Source of the DNA: Flavobacterium hungaricum
GTDB lineage: Bacteria; Bacteroidota; Bacteroidia; Flavobacteriales; Flavobacteriaceae
Length of the DNA stretch: 64,000 bases
Assembly: GCF_015182285.1 (NCBI RefSeq)
Contig: NZ_PRDM01000002.1
Location: 806,001-870,000 of the forward strand
Direction of reading: 5' to 3'
This document shows positions 23,942 to 32,849 of this stretch, in pieces; position 1 is the first letter of the stretch, and the number at the start of each line of letters is the position of its first letter. The notes beneath the pieces were generated by a model that was given only the letters and a program-made list of their open reading frames with translations, had not been told where the DNA came from and made no database searches. A program made the translations under genes and the position numbers.

Positions 23942-24997
23942 TTAATTATTGGTCGTATTAGGTTTTTGTGTTTCAGCCTCCTTCGCCTTTTTGGCTGCTT
24001 CTCTTTCTTCTAAAATTTTCTTTCTTCTTTCTTCTAATTCTTTTTTACGCTGCTCGTACAATTGTTGACGCTCTTCTGCTTTTGTCATTCCCGGCTGTTC
24101 TGTACTTGTTTCTGTGGCAGGAACGGCTGCAGGTTTTGCAGTTGAGTTGGTGGTTGTAGTTGCAGGCGCAGTTGTTTTTGCAGCTTCTGTCGAGGCAGGT
24201 GTGCTGGTTGTCGTTGTTTTAGCTGTTCCAGAAACCGTGCCATTTTTTTTAGCTTCTCTTTCAGCTGCTATAGCATTTCTTCTGTCTTCGTATTCTTTTT
24301 TCTTAGCTTCCTGTTCTAATTTTCTATCTTGAATGAGTTTCTCTCTCGCTGCTCTTTTTTCATCCAAAGCTTTTTGGCGGTCTGCCATTGCTGGATTGTT
24401 ATCAATTGCATTTTCAAGATTCTCTTTAGCATCTTGTTCTTTCAGCTGCTTTTTGGTCAGCTGTTCGCGTTTTTCAGTTCGGTTTAGAACACGTAAAACT
24501 TGATCGCTGATATTAAATCTTGTGTTGCTGAAAAGCATGGTCAAATCAGATGATTTATCGAAGATAAAATCATAATTTTTAGCTTCAGCAATATCTTGAA
24601 CGGCAGTAAAAACTTGATCTTGAATTGGTTTTGCTAATGCTGCTTTTTGACGCATTAAATTACCATCAACTCCAAATTGTTTTTGCTGATAATCCATCAT
24701 TTCCTGTTCAAGAAACTTAATTTCAGTTTCTCTTTCTTCAATTAATTCTTTCGTCAGCAAAGCTTTTTCAGCTTTTAGATTTTCTTTGAGCGTGTTGATA
24801 TTTAATTTTTTGGACTCAACTTCTTGTTTCCATTTTTGGGCTTTAAGCTCCAACTGTGCTGTAGCCTCTTTATAATCGGAAACATTTTCTAGAATGTATT
24901 CCATATCAATGTAACCAATTCTAGTCGTTTTTCCTTGTGCCTGACTTGTATTCGCTACAATCAAGGCTAAAAATATAAATAAAAACTGTTTTCTCAT
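23942..24997 (-). CDS. OmpH/Skp family protein 1 with long low-complexity tail
   Basis: A 351-aa OmpH homologue. Signal peptide ends TSQAQ (~21 residues). Residues ~22-175 are the Skp-like part (RIGYIDMEYILENV, coiled coil, then YDFIFDKSSDLTMLFSNTRFNISDQVL). The tail is unusual: a K/E/R-rich helix (~175-245), a linker of T, A, P and S (~250-300), and a second charged helix (~300-345). The tail could extend a coiled coil or bind peptidoglycan; that is inference. It is 42 bp after bamA in the same operon. Confidence 0.9.
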   Translation of the reverse strand: MRKQFLFIFLALIVANTSQAQGKTTRIGYIDMEYILENVSDYKEATAQLELKAQKWKQEVESKKLNINTLKENLKAEKALLTKELIEERETEIKFLEQEMMDYQQKQFGVDGNLMRQKAALAKPIQDQVFTAVQDIAEAKNYDFIFDKSSDLTMLFSNTRFNISDQVLRVLNRTEKREQLTKKQLKEQDAKENLENAIDNNPAMADRQKALDEKRAAREKLIQDRKLEQEAKKKEYEDRRNAIAAEREAKKNGTVSGTAKTTTTSTPASTEAAKTTAPATTTTNSTAKPAAVPATETSTEQPGMTKAEERQQLYEQRKKELEERRKKILEEREAAKKAKEAETQKPNTTNN

Positions 24998-25039
24998 AAC
25001 ATAACTTTATTTGATGATTTTTAACCAAACGCAATTTGT

Positions 25040-27685
25040 CTAAAATTGTTGTCCAATGATAAAGTGAGTTTCCCAGCCGTTTGCTTTATTTTGACCAGGA
25101 AGTGCATCAAATCCGTAACCAAAATCAATTCCTAATAATCCAAATGCAGGCATGAATACACGTAATCCAGCACCAGCAGAACGATTTAAGTCAAACGGGT
25201 TGTAATCTTTAAACGTTGGATAAGAAGAACCTGCTTCTAAAAATGTTAATGCAAAAATAGAAGCCGATGCTTTTAATGTAATCGGATAACGTAACTCCAT
25301 AGAGAATTTGTTATAAATTGTTGCACCAATCTGCTCTCCATTTGCATTTACCGGCGTCAAAGAGTTGTTTGGGTAACCTCTCAACTGAATAGTTTCTCTA
25401 CCATCCATTGAGTAGTTGGCCATACCGTCTCCTCCTAAATAAAAACGTTCAAACGGAATTACACCTCTATCTTGGTTATAAGCTCCTAAGAAGCCGAATT
25501 CTGTTAATGTTCTTAAGACTAATTTACCATATACTTTAGTATACCAATCTCCTTTAAATTTAATTTTATAGTACTCTAACCAGTTGTATTTTTTCTGGTC
25601 AACTTTTGCAGGATCTGCAGCAGCTTCTTGGTAAGTACTTACTTTGTTATTACTTGAATCAACATAATCACCAGGACTTACAACAAGTCCGTTAGTGTCG
25701 GTATAGGTTGATGTTGCTTTTAATTTGTATTCTTCCTGGTCGCCCAAAGTTTTGTAATCTACTCCATTAAATAAAGAGTAAGGAGGTGATAATTTGGCAG
25801 AAATACTAAACTCTGAACCATAAGTTGGGAATATTGGGTTGACCCCTTTATTACTTCTTGAAAGTCCGATAGTATAAGCCAAGTTTCGTGATGCTCCGTT
25901 ACCAAAAGTAAACAAACCAGTATTGTAATTATTTAAATCGTAATGCTGATAACTTATCGATTGAGATAATACAAAGTAATCATCCGGCACAGTTAACCTT
26001 TTTGCTAAACCAACTTGTACTGTAAAAATATTAAAACTTTTGCTTCTATCAACAGTTCTTGTAATGTAATTATTAAGAAACTGCTTACTATATGAAATTG
26101 ACGAACTGAATTGAACAGGTTTTTTCCCTCCAAACCAAGGTTCTGAGAACGATAAACTGTACGTTTGGAAATAAGTACTTCCTTGCAGACGCAGTGCTAC
26201 TTTCTGACCATCTCCCATTGGAAGCGGTTTGTAAGACTCTTTATTAAAGATGTTTCTTGCCGAAAAATTGTTGAACGAAAGTCCTAATGTTCCGATGAAA
26301 CCGCCACCGCCATAACCTCCTTGAAGCTCAACCTGGCTAGAACCTTTTTCAACTACATGATATTCAATATCAACAGTTCCAGCTCCAGCATCAACATTTT
26401 TAAACTGAGGATCGATAGCTTCAGGATCAAAGAATCCTAACTGTCCAATCTCACGAATTGTTCTTACTAATTGCTCTTTACTGTATTTTTCTCCTGGTTT
26501 TGTTCTTAGTTCTCGATAAATTACGTGGTCATTTGTCTTGTCATTACCTACAACAGATATTTTGTTGAAATAAGCAATTGGACCTTCTGTAACTCTAATT
26601 TCAAAATCGATAGTATCATTTACAGTTTTAACCTCAACAGCATTGATATTTGAAAATAAATATCCGTTGTTTTGGTATAAATTCGTAATGTCTTCAGCAT
26701 CTGGTTTTGTTTTATCGGCGATTCTTTTTTCTAATAAAACTCCGTTGTAAACTTCTCCTTTTTTGATTCCTAAGTAACGGTGTAATAATTGATCTGAATA
26801 AACAGTATTACCTAAAAACTTAATATTTCCGAAGTAATATTTATTTCCTTCTTCTACATTAATTTTGATTGCCAGCATATTTTTATCCTTGTTATATTGA
26901 ACAGAATCATAAATAATACGTGCATCACGGTATCCTTTTTCTTTGTAGGCTGCGATTACTTTTTCTAAGTCAGATTTGTATTTTTCAGGTATAAATTTTG
27001 AAGCTTTAAAAACACGAAGAATATTTTTTTGTTTGGTGTCTTTCATAGCAGCGCGTAATTGACTGCCGCTAAGTTGTTTATTTCCAGTAAAATCTATTTT
27101 ACTGATTTTTACTTTGTCTCCTTTATCTACCCTGACAAGCATGTTTACCATATTGCCTGCTGTGGTATCTGGGGTAGTGGTAATTATAACTTTTGTAGTA
27201 TAAAAACCATCTTTTTTGTATTTGTTTTCGATATAGTTTTTGGTCGTCGTAATTAAGTTTTCGTTTACGATCTTATTTTTAGTAAGGCTGTTGTCTTTTA
27301 TTAAACCTTCGACCTTACTTTTCTTAATTCCGACAAATTTTACCTCATTTAATTTAGGTAATTCTACAATGTCCAGATCCAGATAGATACTGTCATTTTC
27401 TACTTTATTAACATAGAATGCGATTTCGTCAAATAGACCAAGTTTACCTAATTTCTTGATTGCGCTGCTGATTTCTTCTCCAGGAACAGTTATTTCCTGA
27501 CCTTTTTGCAAGCCGGAAAAAGTAACAACAGTCTGCTCATTAAAACTTATTTTACCAACAACAGAGACTTTTGCCAGAATATATTTTTTCCCTTGATCAA
27601 AAGGGACTCTTTCTTGTGCTTTTATTTGTGAAAAACTCCCCAATAAAACTAGGGTAAGGACTATTTGTATTTTTTTTTGCAACAC
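25040..27685 (-). CDS. bamA: Outer-membrane protein assembly factor BamA
   Basis: About 881 aa. Signal peptide (QKKIQIVLTLVLLGSFSQIKAQ), five POTRA domains (~25-430; for example VSVVGKISFNEQTVVTFSGL and KISKIDFTGNKQLSGSQL), then the 16-strand Omp85 barrel ending LLGIDFGYGFDALPG...HFIIGQQF. The barrel has the conserved RGYPN of the lid-lock region. BamA folds outer-membrane proteins. The frame is open upstream into uppS, but a GTG at 27685 (or TTG at 27682), 7-10 bp after the uppS stop, gives a proper signal peptide, so the start is non-ATG. Confidence 0.95.
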   Translation of the reverse strand: MLQKKIQIVLTLVLLGSFSQIKAQERVPFDQGKKYILAKVSVVGKISFNEQTVVTFSGLQKGQEITVPGEEISSAIKKLGKLGLFDEIAFYVNKVENDSIYLDLDIVELPKLNEVKFVGIKKSKVEGLIKDNSLTKNKIVNENLITTTKNYIENKYKKDGFYTTKVIITTTPDTTAGNMVNMLVRVDKGDKVKISKIDFTGNKQLSGSQLRAAMKDTKQKNILRVFKASKFIPEKYKSDLEKVIAAYKEKGYRDARIIYDSVQYNKDKNMLAIKINVEEGNKYYFGNIKFLGNTVYSDQLLHRYLGIKKGEVYNGVLLEKRIADKTKPDAEDITNLYQNNGYLFSNINAVEVKTVNDTIDFEIRVTEGPIAYFNKISVVGNDKTNDHVIYRELRTKPGEKYSKEQLVRTIREIGQLGFFDPEAIDPQFKNVDAGAGTVDIEYHVVEKGSSQVELQGGYGGGGFIGTLGLSFNNFSARNIFNKESYKPLPMGDGQKVALRLQGSTYFQTYSLSFSEPWFGGKKPVQFSSSISYSKQFLNNYITRTVDRSKSFNIFTVQVGLAKRLTVPDDYFVLSQSISYQHYDLNNYNTGLFTFGNGASRNLAYTIGLSRSNKGVNPIFPTYGSEFSISAKLSPPYSLFNGVDYKTLGDQEEYKLKATSTYTDTNGLVVSPGDYVDSSNNKVSTYQEAAADPAKVDQKKYNWLEYYKIKFKGDWYTKVYGKLVLRTLTEFGFLGAYNQDRGVIPFERFYLGGDGMANYSMDGRETIQLRGYPNNSLTPVNANGEQIGATIYNKFSMELRYPITLKASASIFALTFLEAGSSYPTFKDYNPFDLNRSAGAGLRVFMPAFGLLGIDFGYGFDALPGQNKANGWETHFIIGQQF

Positions 27686-27692
27686 TAAAAAA

Positions 27693-28433
27693 TTATTTAA
27701 TTTGTTCACTGGTTTTTCCAAATCTACGTTCTCTTTTTTGATAACTAATAATAGCCTCATATAAATCTTGGTCTTTAAAGTCTGGCCATAAGACATTAGT
27801 AAAATACAATTCTGCGTAAGCGATCTGCCACAACAAGAAATTACTTATTCTATGTTCTCCACTTGTTCGTATTAATAAATCTACGTCAGGTAAATTTTGC
27901 GTGTAAAGATGCTCATTTATAATTAAATCGTCAATAGTGTCTATTGAAATTATATTATTTTTAACTTTATCACTTATCGACTTTACGGCGCTGACTAATT
28001 CTTCTCTAGAGCCGTAGCTTAAGGCAAGAGTTAAGGTAAGGCGGGTATTGTTTTTTGTCTTTTCAATTACATCTGAAAGTTCTTTCTGAGCAGATTTTGG
28101 TAATTTGTCAAGATTACCGATTGCATTAAGTTTAATATTGTTTTCTTGCAAGGTTACAAGCTCTTTTTTTAGAGAATTAATCAATATTTTCATTAATGCT
28201 TCAACCTCTAATTTTGGACGATTCCAATTTTCTGTAGAGAAAGCATATAAGGTCAAAAACTCGATGCCTAGTTTGGCACAAGTTTTAATAGTCTGTTTTA
28301 CAGATTTTGTTCCGTTTTCATGTCCGAATGCTCGTAAAAAACCTTGTTGTTTAGCCCAGCGCCCATTACCATCCATTATAATAGCTAGATGTTGGGGTAA
28401 GTTTGTGTGATCTATAGATTCTAGTAAATTCAT
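27693..28433 (-). CDS. uppS: Isoprenyl transferase (undecaprenyl diphosphate synthase)
   Basis: A 246-aa cis-prenyltransferase. The catalytic Asp21 lies in AIIMDGNGRWAKQQG; conserved FSTENWNRP and the C-terminal RTSGEHRISNFLLWQIAYAE complete the family signature. It condenses isopentenyl diphosphate onto farnesyl diphosphate to make the C55 carrier for peptidoglycan and surface glycans. It follows the DUF6089 gene by 1 bp and is followed by bamA, one transcription unit. Confidence 0.96.
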   Translation of the reverse strand: MNLLESIDHTNLPQHLAIIMDGNGRWAKQQGFLRAFGHENGTKSVKQTIKTCAKLGIEFLTLYAFSTENWNRPKLEVEALMKILINSLKKELVTLQENNIKLNAIGNLDKLPKSAQKELSDVIEKTKNNTRLTLTLALSYGSREELVSAVKSISDKVKNNIISIDTIDDLIINEHLYTQNLPDVDLLIRTSGEHRISNFLLWQIAYAELYFTNVLWPDFKDQDLYEAIISYQKRERRFGKTSEQIK

Positions 28434-28434
28434 T

Positions 28435-29124
28435 TTATTCTGCGCAATAGCAAGGTTTTAGTCCAAAGGTATACGTTAAAGTAATACCTGAAAAAACATA
28501 CCAGTCATTATTATTTAAGTTTCCGAATTTTAAAATATTCGAATTATTAGTATCGGGATTACTTCCGTCAATATTATCAGTAAATGTGTAGCGTACTCCA
28601 GCTTCTATTCCTAAAACAAAATTTGGTGTTACGTTAGATTTTACACCTAATATAATAGGTATAGCAAAAGAGCTTGCGTTTTTAGAATAAACTGTATTAG
28701 GACTGGATGTATATCGGTACAGATTGTCATATAGAAAAAAGTTTAGTCCAGAAAACACATAAGGTGTTACTTTGGTATGGTAATCGTGCAGATTAAAGTC
28801 AAAGAAATTAAATTCTAGTCCAGCAGAAAGTTCTTTAATATTGTTTTTAAAGCTGTAGCCTCTTTGATTTCTTCCCGTTTCGTCAGATTGGGTATCAAAT
28901 CCAGCAACTCTGGATTGTGTGTAAGAAAATCTGTAAGAATGCCTTGGACTTCTGTTCCATTTGTACAATACTCCAAAAGCAGGTTTATCAGGAGAAATGT
29001 ATGTAGTTCTTCCAACATCTCCGACAAAGTTACTTCCGCCTAAAAAAACACCAAGCTCATTTATTTGGGCATTTAGTGTGATAAAGGGGAAAAAACATAA
29101 CAATAAATTAAAAATTTTCTTCAT
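28435..29124 (-). CDS. DUF6089 family outer-membrane protein
   Basis: A 229-aa protein with a signal peptide (MKKIFNLLLCFFPFITLNAQ) and a small beta-barrel pattern, opening INELGVFLGGSNFVGDVGRTTYI and ending ITLTYTFGLKPCYCAE. This matches the DUF6089 family found between nadK and uppS in flavobacteria. Function unknown; the envelope-assembly operon suggests an outer-membrane role. The upstream gap of 173 bp could hold its own promoter, but none was clear. Confidence 0.85.
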   Translation of the reverse strand: MKKIFNLLLCFFPFITLNAQINELGVFLGGSNFVGDVGRTTYISPDKPAFGVLYKWNRSPRHSYRFSYTQSRVAGFDTQSDETGRNQRGYSFKNNIKELSAGLEFNFFDFNLHDYHTKVTPYVFSGLNFFLYDNLYRYTSSPNTVYSKNASSFAIPIILGVKSNVTPNFVLGIEAGVRYTFTDNIDGSNPDTNNSNILKFGNLNNNDWYVFSGITLTYTFGLKPCYCAE

Positions 29125-29297
29125 TTAATTAAAAATTGCGTGCAAATATAATAATTATCAATACCAATCAACGTTCCTTTAGATAAATGTGCTTTTTTTT
29201 CAATTTATAATATGATTTCGAGACATTTACTGCTGATTCATTACAAGCAGAACGGCAAAAAGTATAATATTCGTATAAGGATAAACGGTAAAAGAAT

Positions 29298-30182
29298 TTA
29301 ATTTCTTTTGTCTTCTCCCCAGAGCAATTTATTTCTCAAGGTTTTTAAGAAAGTTTCACCTGGTATTTCGACCATTTTTATTTTATAATCTGTTTTTTTG
29401 ATTTTCAATATAGATTCGTTTTTTACAGATGAAATTCTGGAATCCAGCGAAACTAAATATTGATCTTCTCTCCCTGTTACACGCAGTGTGATTTCAGTAT
29501 CGTCAGGAATAACAAGTGGTCTGGCGGTTAAATTATGTGGAGCAATAGGCGTAATGACTAAACTTTTTACATCTGGAGTTAATATAGGTCCTCCGCAGCT
29601 GAGAGAATATCCTGTAGAACCAGTTGGAGTAGAGATAATTAATCCGTCTGCCCAATAAGAATTCAGGTATTCATTGTTTAAATAGGTTTCAACAGTAATC
29701 ATCGAAGTCGTATCTTTACGACTTACAGTAACTTCGTTCATGGCAAAATTCAGTTCTTCAAAAGCGTCGTTTTTAGGGTCTGCGGTTAAACCTAACAACG
29801 TTCTTTCAGAAGTGGTATAATTTCTGTCGATAACAAATTGCAGCAGATCGTCAATATTCTCTTTTTGAACTTTCGCTAGAAAACCTAATCTTCCAGCGTT
29901 GATCCCTAATAACGGAACTCCTGAATTACGAACAAAGGCAGCGGCTCTTAAAATAGTTCCGTCGCCTCCAATACTTATCAGCATTTCAAAACTAGTATCT
30001 AACGCAGTATTTGGGGTAAAAGTTTTGTACTCTTTTTTTACCAGCTGCTTTTCATAAAGCATATTCAGAAAATTTTCTTCAATTACCATTTCAACATTAT
30101 TGGAATTGAAAAACGAGAAAATGTCTTTTATAATAGGCTCTGTGCTGTTTTGATAATATTGTCCGTAAATGGCTATTTTCAT
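29298..30182 (-). CDS. nadK: NAD kinase
   Basis: A 294-aa enzyme that phosphorylates NAD to NADP. The catalytic GGDGT is at 72-76 (MLISIGGDGTILRAA); the conserved NEVTVSR, the glycine-rich GSTGYSLSCGGPIL and SLDSR follow at normal distances. Full length. It lies in the envelope-biogenesis run, preceded by a CBS-domain gene and a repeat-filled 98-bp gap. Confidence 0.96.
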   Translation of the reverse strand: MKIAIYGQYYQNSTEPIIKDIFSFFNSNNVEMVIEENFLNMLYEKQLVKKEYKTFTPNTALDTSFEMLISIGGDGTILRAAAFVRNSGVPLLGINAGRLGFLAKVQKENIDDLLQFVIDRNYTTSERTLLGLTADPKNDAFEELNFAMNEVTVSRKDTTSMITVETYLNNEYLNSYWADGLIISTPTGSTGYSLSCGGPILTPDVKSLVITPIAPHNLTARPLVIPDDTEITLRVTGREDQYLVSLDSRISSVKNESILKIKKTDYKIKMVEIPGETFLKTLRNKLLWGEDKRN

Positions 30183-30187
30183 TCGAG

Positions 30188-30275
30188 TTAAATTAGGTAA
30201 TTTGTCAATGTGTCAATCAGATAATTTGCAACAGTGAAAATTATCTAATTAACTAATTTTCTCATTGCCACATTA
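30188..30275. repeat. AT-rich inverted/direct repeat (GTCAAT...TTATCTAATT family)
   Basis: The spacer between nadK and the CBS gene contains TGTCAATCAGATAATTTG and, inverted, AAAATTATCTAATTAACTAA. The same unit is used more extensively at 62838-62968. It can fold into an imperfect hairpin. Confidence 0.5.
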
Positions 30276-30280
30276 ATAAT

Positions 30281-30940
30281 TTATATATTAAGGTATTTGT
30301 CTAAATAATCAGAGCGTTCTTTTAAACTGTTGATGTAATTATCTTCCTGATGCTCTGAAATAATTTCATAACCATATCTTCGGTAGGTTTGAATAATTTC
30401 ATTCATGGCTCCTAAACCAATTTTTACGGTAATCTGAACATTTTCTACATCGGCTTCAGAAATAAAACAGCCCAGGATCTTTCCGTTATTGCTTTCAACA
30501 ATCTGTGTTACTTCGCTCATAGAATAATCCAAAAGACCTTTTTGAACGATTATGATTCCTCCTTGTTCTTTAAGAAATGGAGTTTCCTGAAAAAAACGCA
30601 TGATATCTTCCATTTCATAATAACCGACATAGGTATTATTCTCGTCCAAAACCGGAACTGTATTGGTATGGTTTTTTGCAAAAACCTCTAAAACATCCAG
30701 CCAGATCATAGAACTTCTGGCAAAAAAACGTTCCAAAGTATATTTGTAATCACTAGCATTCTTGTCAATATCAAAAGTTTCGACATCATCAGATGCAATA
30801 CTTCCAATAAAAATCCCATTCTCTAAAACCGGAAAATGCGAAAAGTTTAAGTCAGCAAAGAAGTCTTGAACCGAAGCAATAGTTTCTTGGCTGTCAATCG
30901 CTCTGAAATCGTTATTGATATAGTTTGTAATTTCCGTCAT
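30281..30940 (-). CDS. CBS-domain protein
   Basis: A 219-aa soluble protein with two CBS domains (~residues 1-60 and 70-130; SHFPVLENGIFIGSI and NTVPVLDENNTYVGYYEM are the core strands), followed by an ACT-like C-terminal part (~140-215, IIVQKGLLDYSMSEVTQIVESNNGKILG). CBS pairs bind adenosyl ligands and regulate partners. It is the first gene of the nadK-uppS-bamA direction, so adenylate or NAD(P) sensing is an attractive but unproven idea. Divergent from pdxJ. Confidence 0.88.
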   Translation of the reverse strand: MTEITNYINNDFRAIDSQETIASVQDFFADLNFSHFPVLENGIFIGSIASDDVETFDIDKNASDYKYTLERFFARSSMIWLDVLEVFAKNHTNTVPVLDENNTYVGYYEMEDIMRFFQETPFLKEQGGIIIVQKGLLDYSMSEVTQIVESNNGKILGCFISEADVENVQITVKIGLGAMNEIIQTYRRYGYEIISEHQEDNYINSLKERSDYLDKYLNI

Positions 30941-31006
30941 AAGTCAATTGAAGATATTTGATGCAAAATAATCAAAAAATACCAAAAACTGCTGCGTTTT
31001 ACTTTG

Positions 31007-31014
31007 TATTTTTG
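31007..31014 (+). promoter_or_regulatory. Candidate -7 box for pdxJ
   Basis: TATTTTTG matches TAnnTTTG 42 bp before the pdxJ ATG. The upstream TTG box is not evident. Confidence 0.4.
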
Positions 31015-31056
31015 TCACAACAAATATAGTGTTACTAGAATTAATTATCTATTTAT

Positions 31057-31770
31057 ATGACAAAGTTAAGTGTTAATATCAATAAAATTGCTACGCTGCG
31101 AAATGCACGAGGCGGAAATGTTCCTGATTTACTAAAAGTTGCTGTCGATATTCAGCGTTTTGGAGGGCAGGGAATTACCATTCATCCGCGTCCGGATGAG
31201 CGTCATATTCGCTATCAGGATGCGCGCGATTTAAAAGCAATTGTGACTACAGAATATAATATTGAAGGAAATCCGCAGCATAATTTTATTGATTTAGTTT
31301 TAGAATGCAAGCCAGATCAGGTTACTTTGGTTCCAGATGCAATTGGAGCGATTACCTCTTCTGCAGGCTGGGATACGATAAAGAATCAAGAATATTTAAC
31401 CGAAGTGATTCAGGAGTTTCAAAGAAACGGAATCAGGACTTCGATCTTTGTTGATCCGGTTTTAGAAATTATCGAAGGAGCAAAAAAAACAGGAACAGAC
31501 AGAATTGAATTGTACACAGAGGCTTTTGCGCATCAATATGATTTGGGAAATAAAAACGGAATCGATCCGTATGTAAAGGCGGCAGAATTAGCAAACGAAT
31601 TAGGTTTAGGAATTAACGCCGGACACGATTTGAGTTTAGATAATATTCAGTTTTTCAAACAAAATATCCCTAGTTTATTAGAAGTTTCTATTGGACACGC
31701 TTTAATTTCAGAGGCACTTTATCTTGGTTTAGATAATGTGGTAAATATGTATTTGAATAAATTGAAATAA
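31057..31770 (+). CDS. pdxJ: Pyridoxine 5'-phosphate synthase
   Basis: A 237-aa TIM-barrel enzyme that joins 1-deoxyxylulose 5-phosphate and 3-amino-2-oxopropyl phosphate to give vitamin B6 phosphate. Diagnostic motifs: [15 protein letters not shown] at the N-terminus, [12 protein letters not shown] with the catalytic histidine, EVTLVP-like QVTLVPDA, and the C-terminal GINAGHDL and [13 protein letters not shown]. Full length and intact. Divergent from the CBS gene. Confidence 0.97.
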   Translation: MTKLSVNINKIATLRNARGGNVPDLLKVAVDIQRFGGQGITIHPRPDERHIRYQDARDLKAIVTTEYNIEGNPQHNFIDLVLECKPDQVTLVPDAIGAITSSAGWDTIKNQEYLTEVIQEFQRNGIRTSIFVDPVLEIIEGAKKTGTDRIELYTEAFAHQYDLGNKNGIDPYVKAAELANELGLGINAGHDLSLDNIQFFKQNIPSLLEVSIGHALISEALYLGLDNVVNMYLNKLK

Positions 31771-31779
31771 GATTTGATA

Positions 31780-32763
31780 ATGATTACGAATCAAACTCCA
31801 TTGTTTTCAGAGATTAAAGAGATTATTCTCCAGTCCCGCCAGCGTGTCTTTAGAATGGCAAATTCTGTTTTGCTTGAAACTTATTGGGAAATTGGAAGAG
31901 TAATTATTGAGGATGAACAAAAAGGGAAGGATCGTGCCGATTATGGAAAAGCTACTTTAAAAAATTTGGCAAATCAGCTCACTTTTGAATTTGGAAAAGG
32001 ATTTGATGAAAGGAATTTGAATAATATGCGTGCGTTTTATAAAACTTTTCCAATTTGGAACGCATTGCGTACCGAATTGAGTTGGACGCATTATCGATTG
32101 TTATCAAGATTAAATTCGGATGAAAAAATAAATTATTATTTAAATGAAAGTGTTCAGAACAATTGGAATAGCAGAACGCTCCAAAGACAAATAAATTCAT
32201 TGGCGTTTGAGCGTGTTTTAGAACATAAAACTGTTGAAACAAAATCAGAGACAATTCATAATTTAATAAAAGACCCTTATATTTTTGAGTTTTTAGGCCT
32301 GTCAGCTGAAACTAAAAATTCGGAACGAAGTATAGAAACCTCTATAATAGACCATTTGCAACAATTTTTATTAGAATTTGGTAAAGGGTTTGCTTTTGTA
32401 GCAAGACAACAACATATTGTTACGGATACTTCTGATTTCTATATTGATTTAGTTTTTTATAATTATATTTTGAAATGCTTTGTAATCATTGACTTAAAAA
32501 CTGGCTCATTGTCTCATCAGGATATTGGACAAATCGATATGTATGTACGTATGTATGATGATTTGAAAAAAGGAGAATCAGATCAACCTACCATAGGAAT
32601 TTTGCTTTGTTCAGAAAAAGATGAAACAATCGTAAAATATTCTGTTTTAGCAGATAAAAAAAGTGTTTTTGCAAGTCAATATCTGCTTTATATGCCCAAA
32701 GAAGAAGATTTGAAAGCATTAATTGAGAATGATATTCAAAGATTTCAACTAGATAATGAATAA
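31780..32763 (+). CDS. YhcG-type PDDEXK nuclease (DUF1016)
   Basis: A 327-aa protein with an N-terminal DUF1016 helical domain (~10-150; RQRVFRMANSVLLETYWEIGRVI, LSWTHYRLL) and a C-terminal PD-(D/E)xK nuclease fold (~170-320), with active-site candidates in FYIDLVFYN and VIIDLKTG. The nuclease looks catalytically intact. YhcG proteins occur in defence islands, restriction systems and mobile regions; the substrate is unknown. It starts 9 bp after pdxJ and is followed by a strong hairpin, so it reads as an accessory gene appended to a housekeeping gene. A TTG at 31774 is an alternative start. Confidence 0.9.
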   Translation: MITNQTPLFSEIKEIILQSRQRVFRMANSVLLETYWEIGRVIIEDEQKGKDRADYGKATLKNLANQLTFEFGKGFDERNLNNMRAFYKTFPIWNALRTELSWTHYRLLSRLNSDEKINYYLNESVQNNWNSRTLQRQINSLAFERVLEHKTVETKSETIHNLIKDPYIFEFLGLSAETKNSERSIETSIIDHLQQFLLEFGKGFAFVARQQHIVTDTSDFYIDLVFYNYILKCFVIIDLKTGSLSHQDIGQIDMYVRMYDDLKKGESDQPTIGILLCSEKDETIVKYSVLADKKSVFASQYLLYMPKEEDLKALIENDIQRFQLDNE

Positions 32764-32782
32764 TAAAGATTTTAAGAAAATT

Positions 32783-32821
32783 AAACAATTATAACCTGAT
32801 GTAATTGGGTTATAATTGTTT
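32783..32821 (+). terminator. Intrinsic terminator after the YhcG-type nuclease
   Basis: A perfect 14-bp stem (AAACAATTATAACC / GGTTATAATTGTTT) with an 11-nt loop and T-rich end, 19 bp after the stop. TACTTTCG directly after it resembles a -7 box for the TonB receptor gene. Confidence 0.75.
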
Positions 32822-32849
32822 ACTTTCGCACTTTTCTTATTAAAATTAC

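Noticed and set aside
24114..24332. Plus-strand open frame rich in Val and Ala opposite the OmpH tail
   Set aside because: It is the complement of a Thr/Ala/Pro-rich low-complexity segment of a well-supported gene on the other strand.
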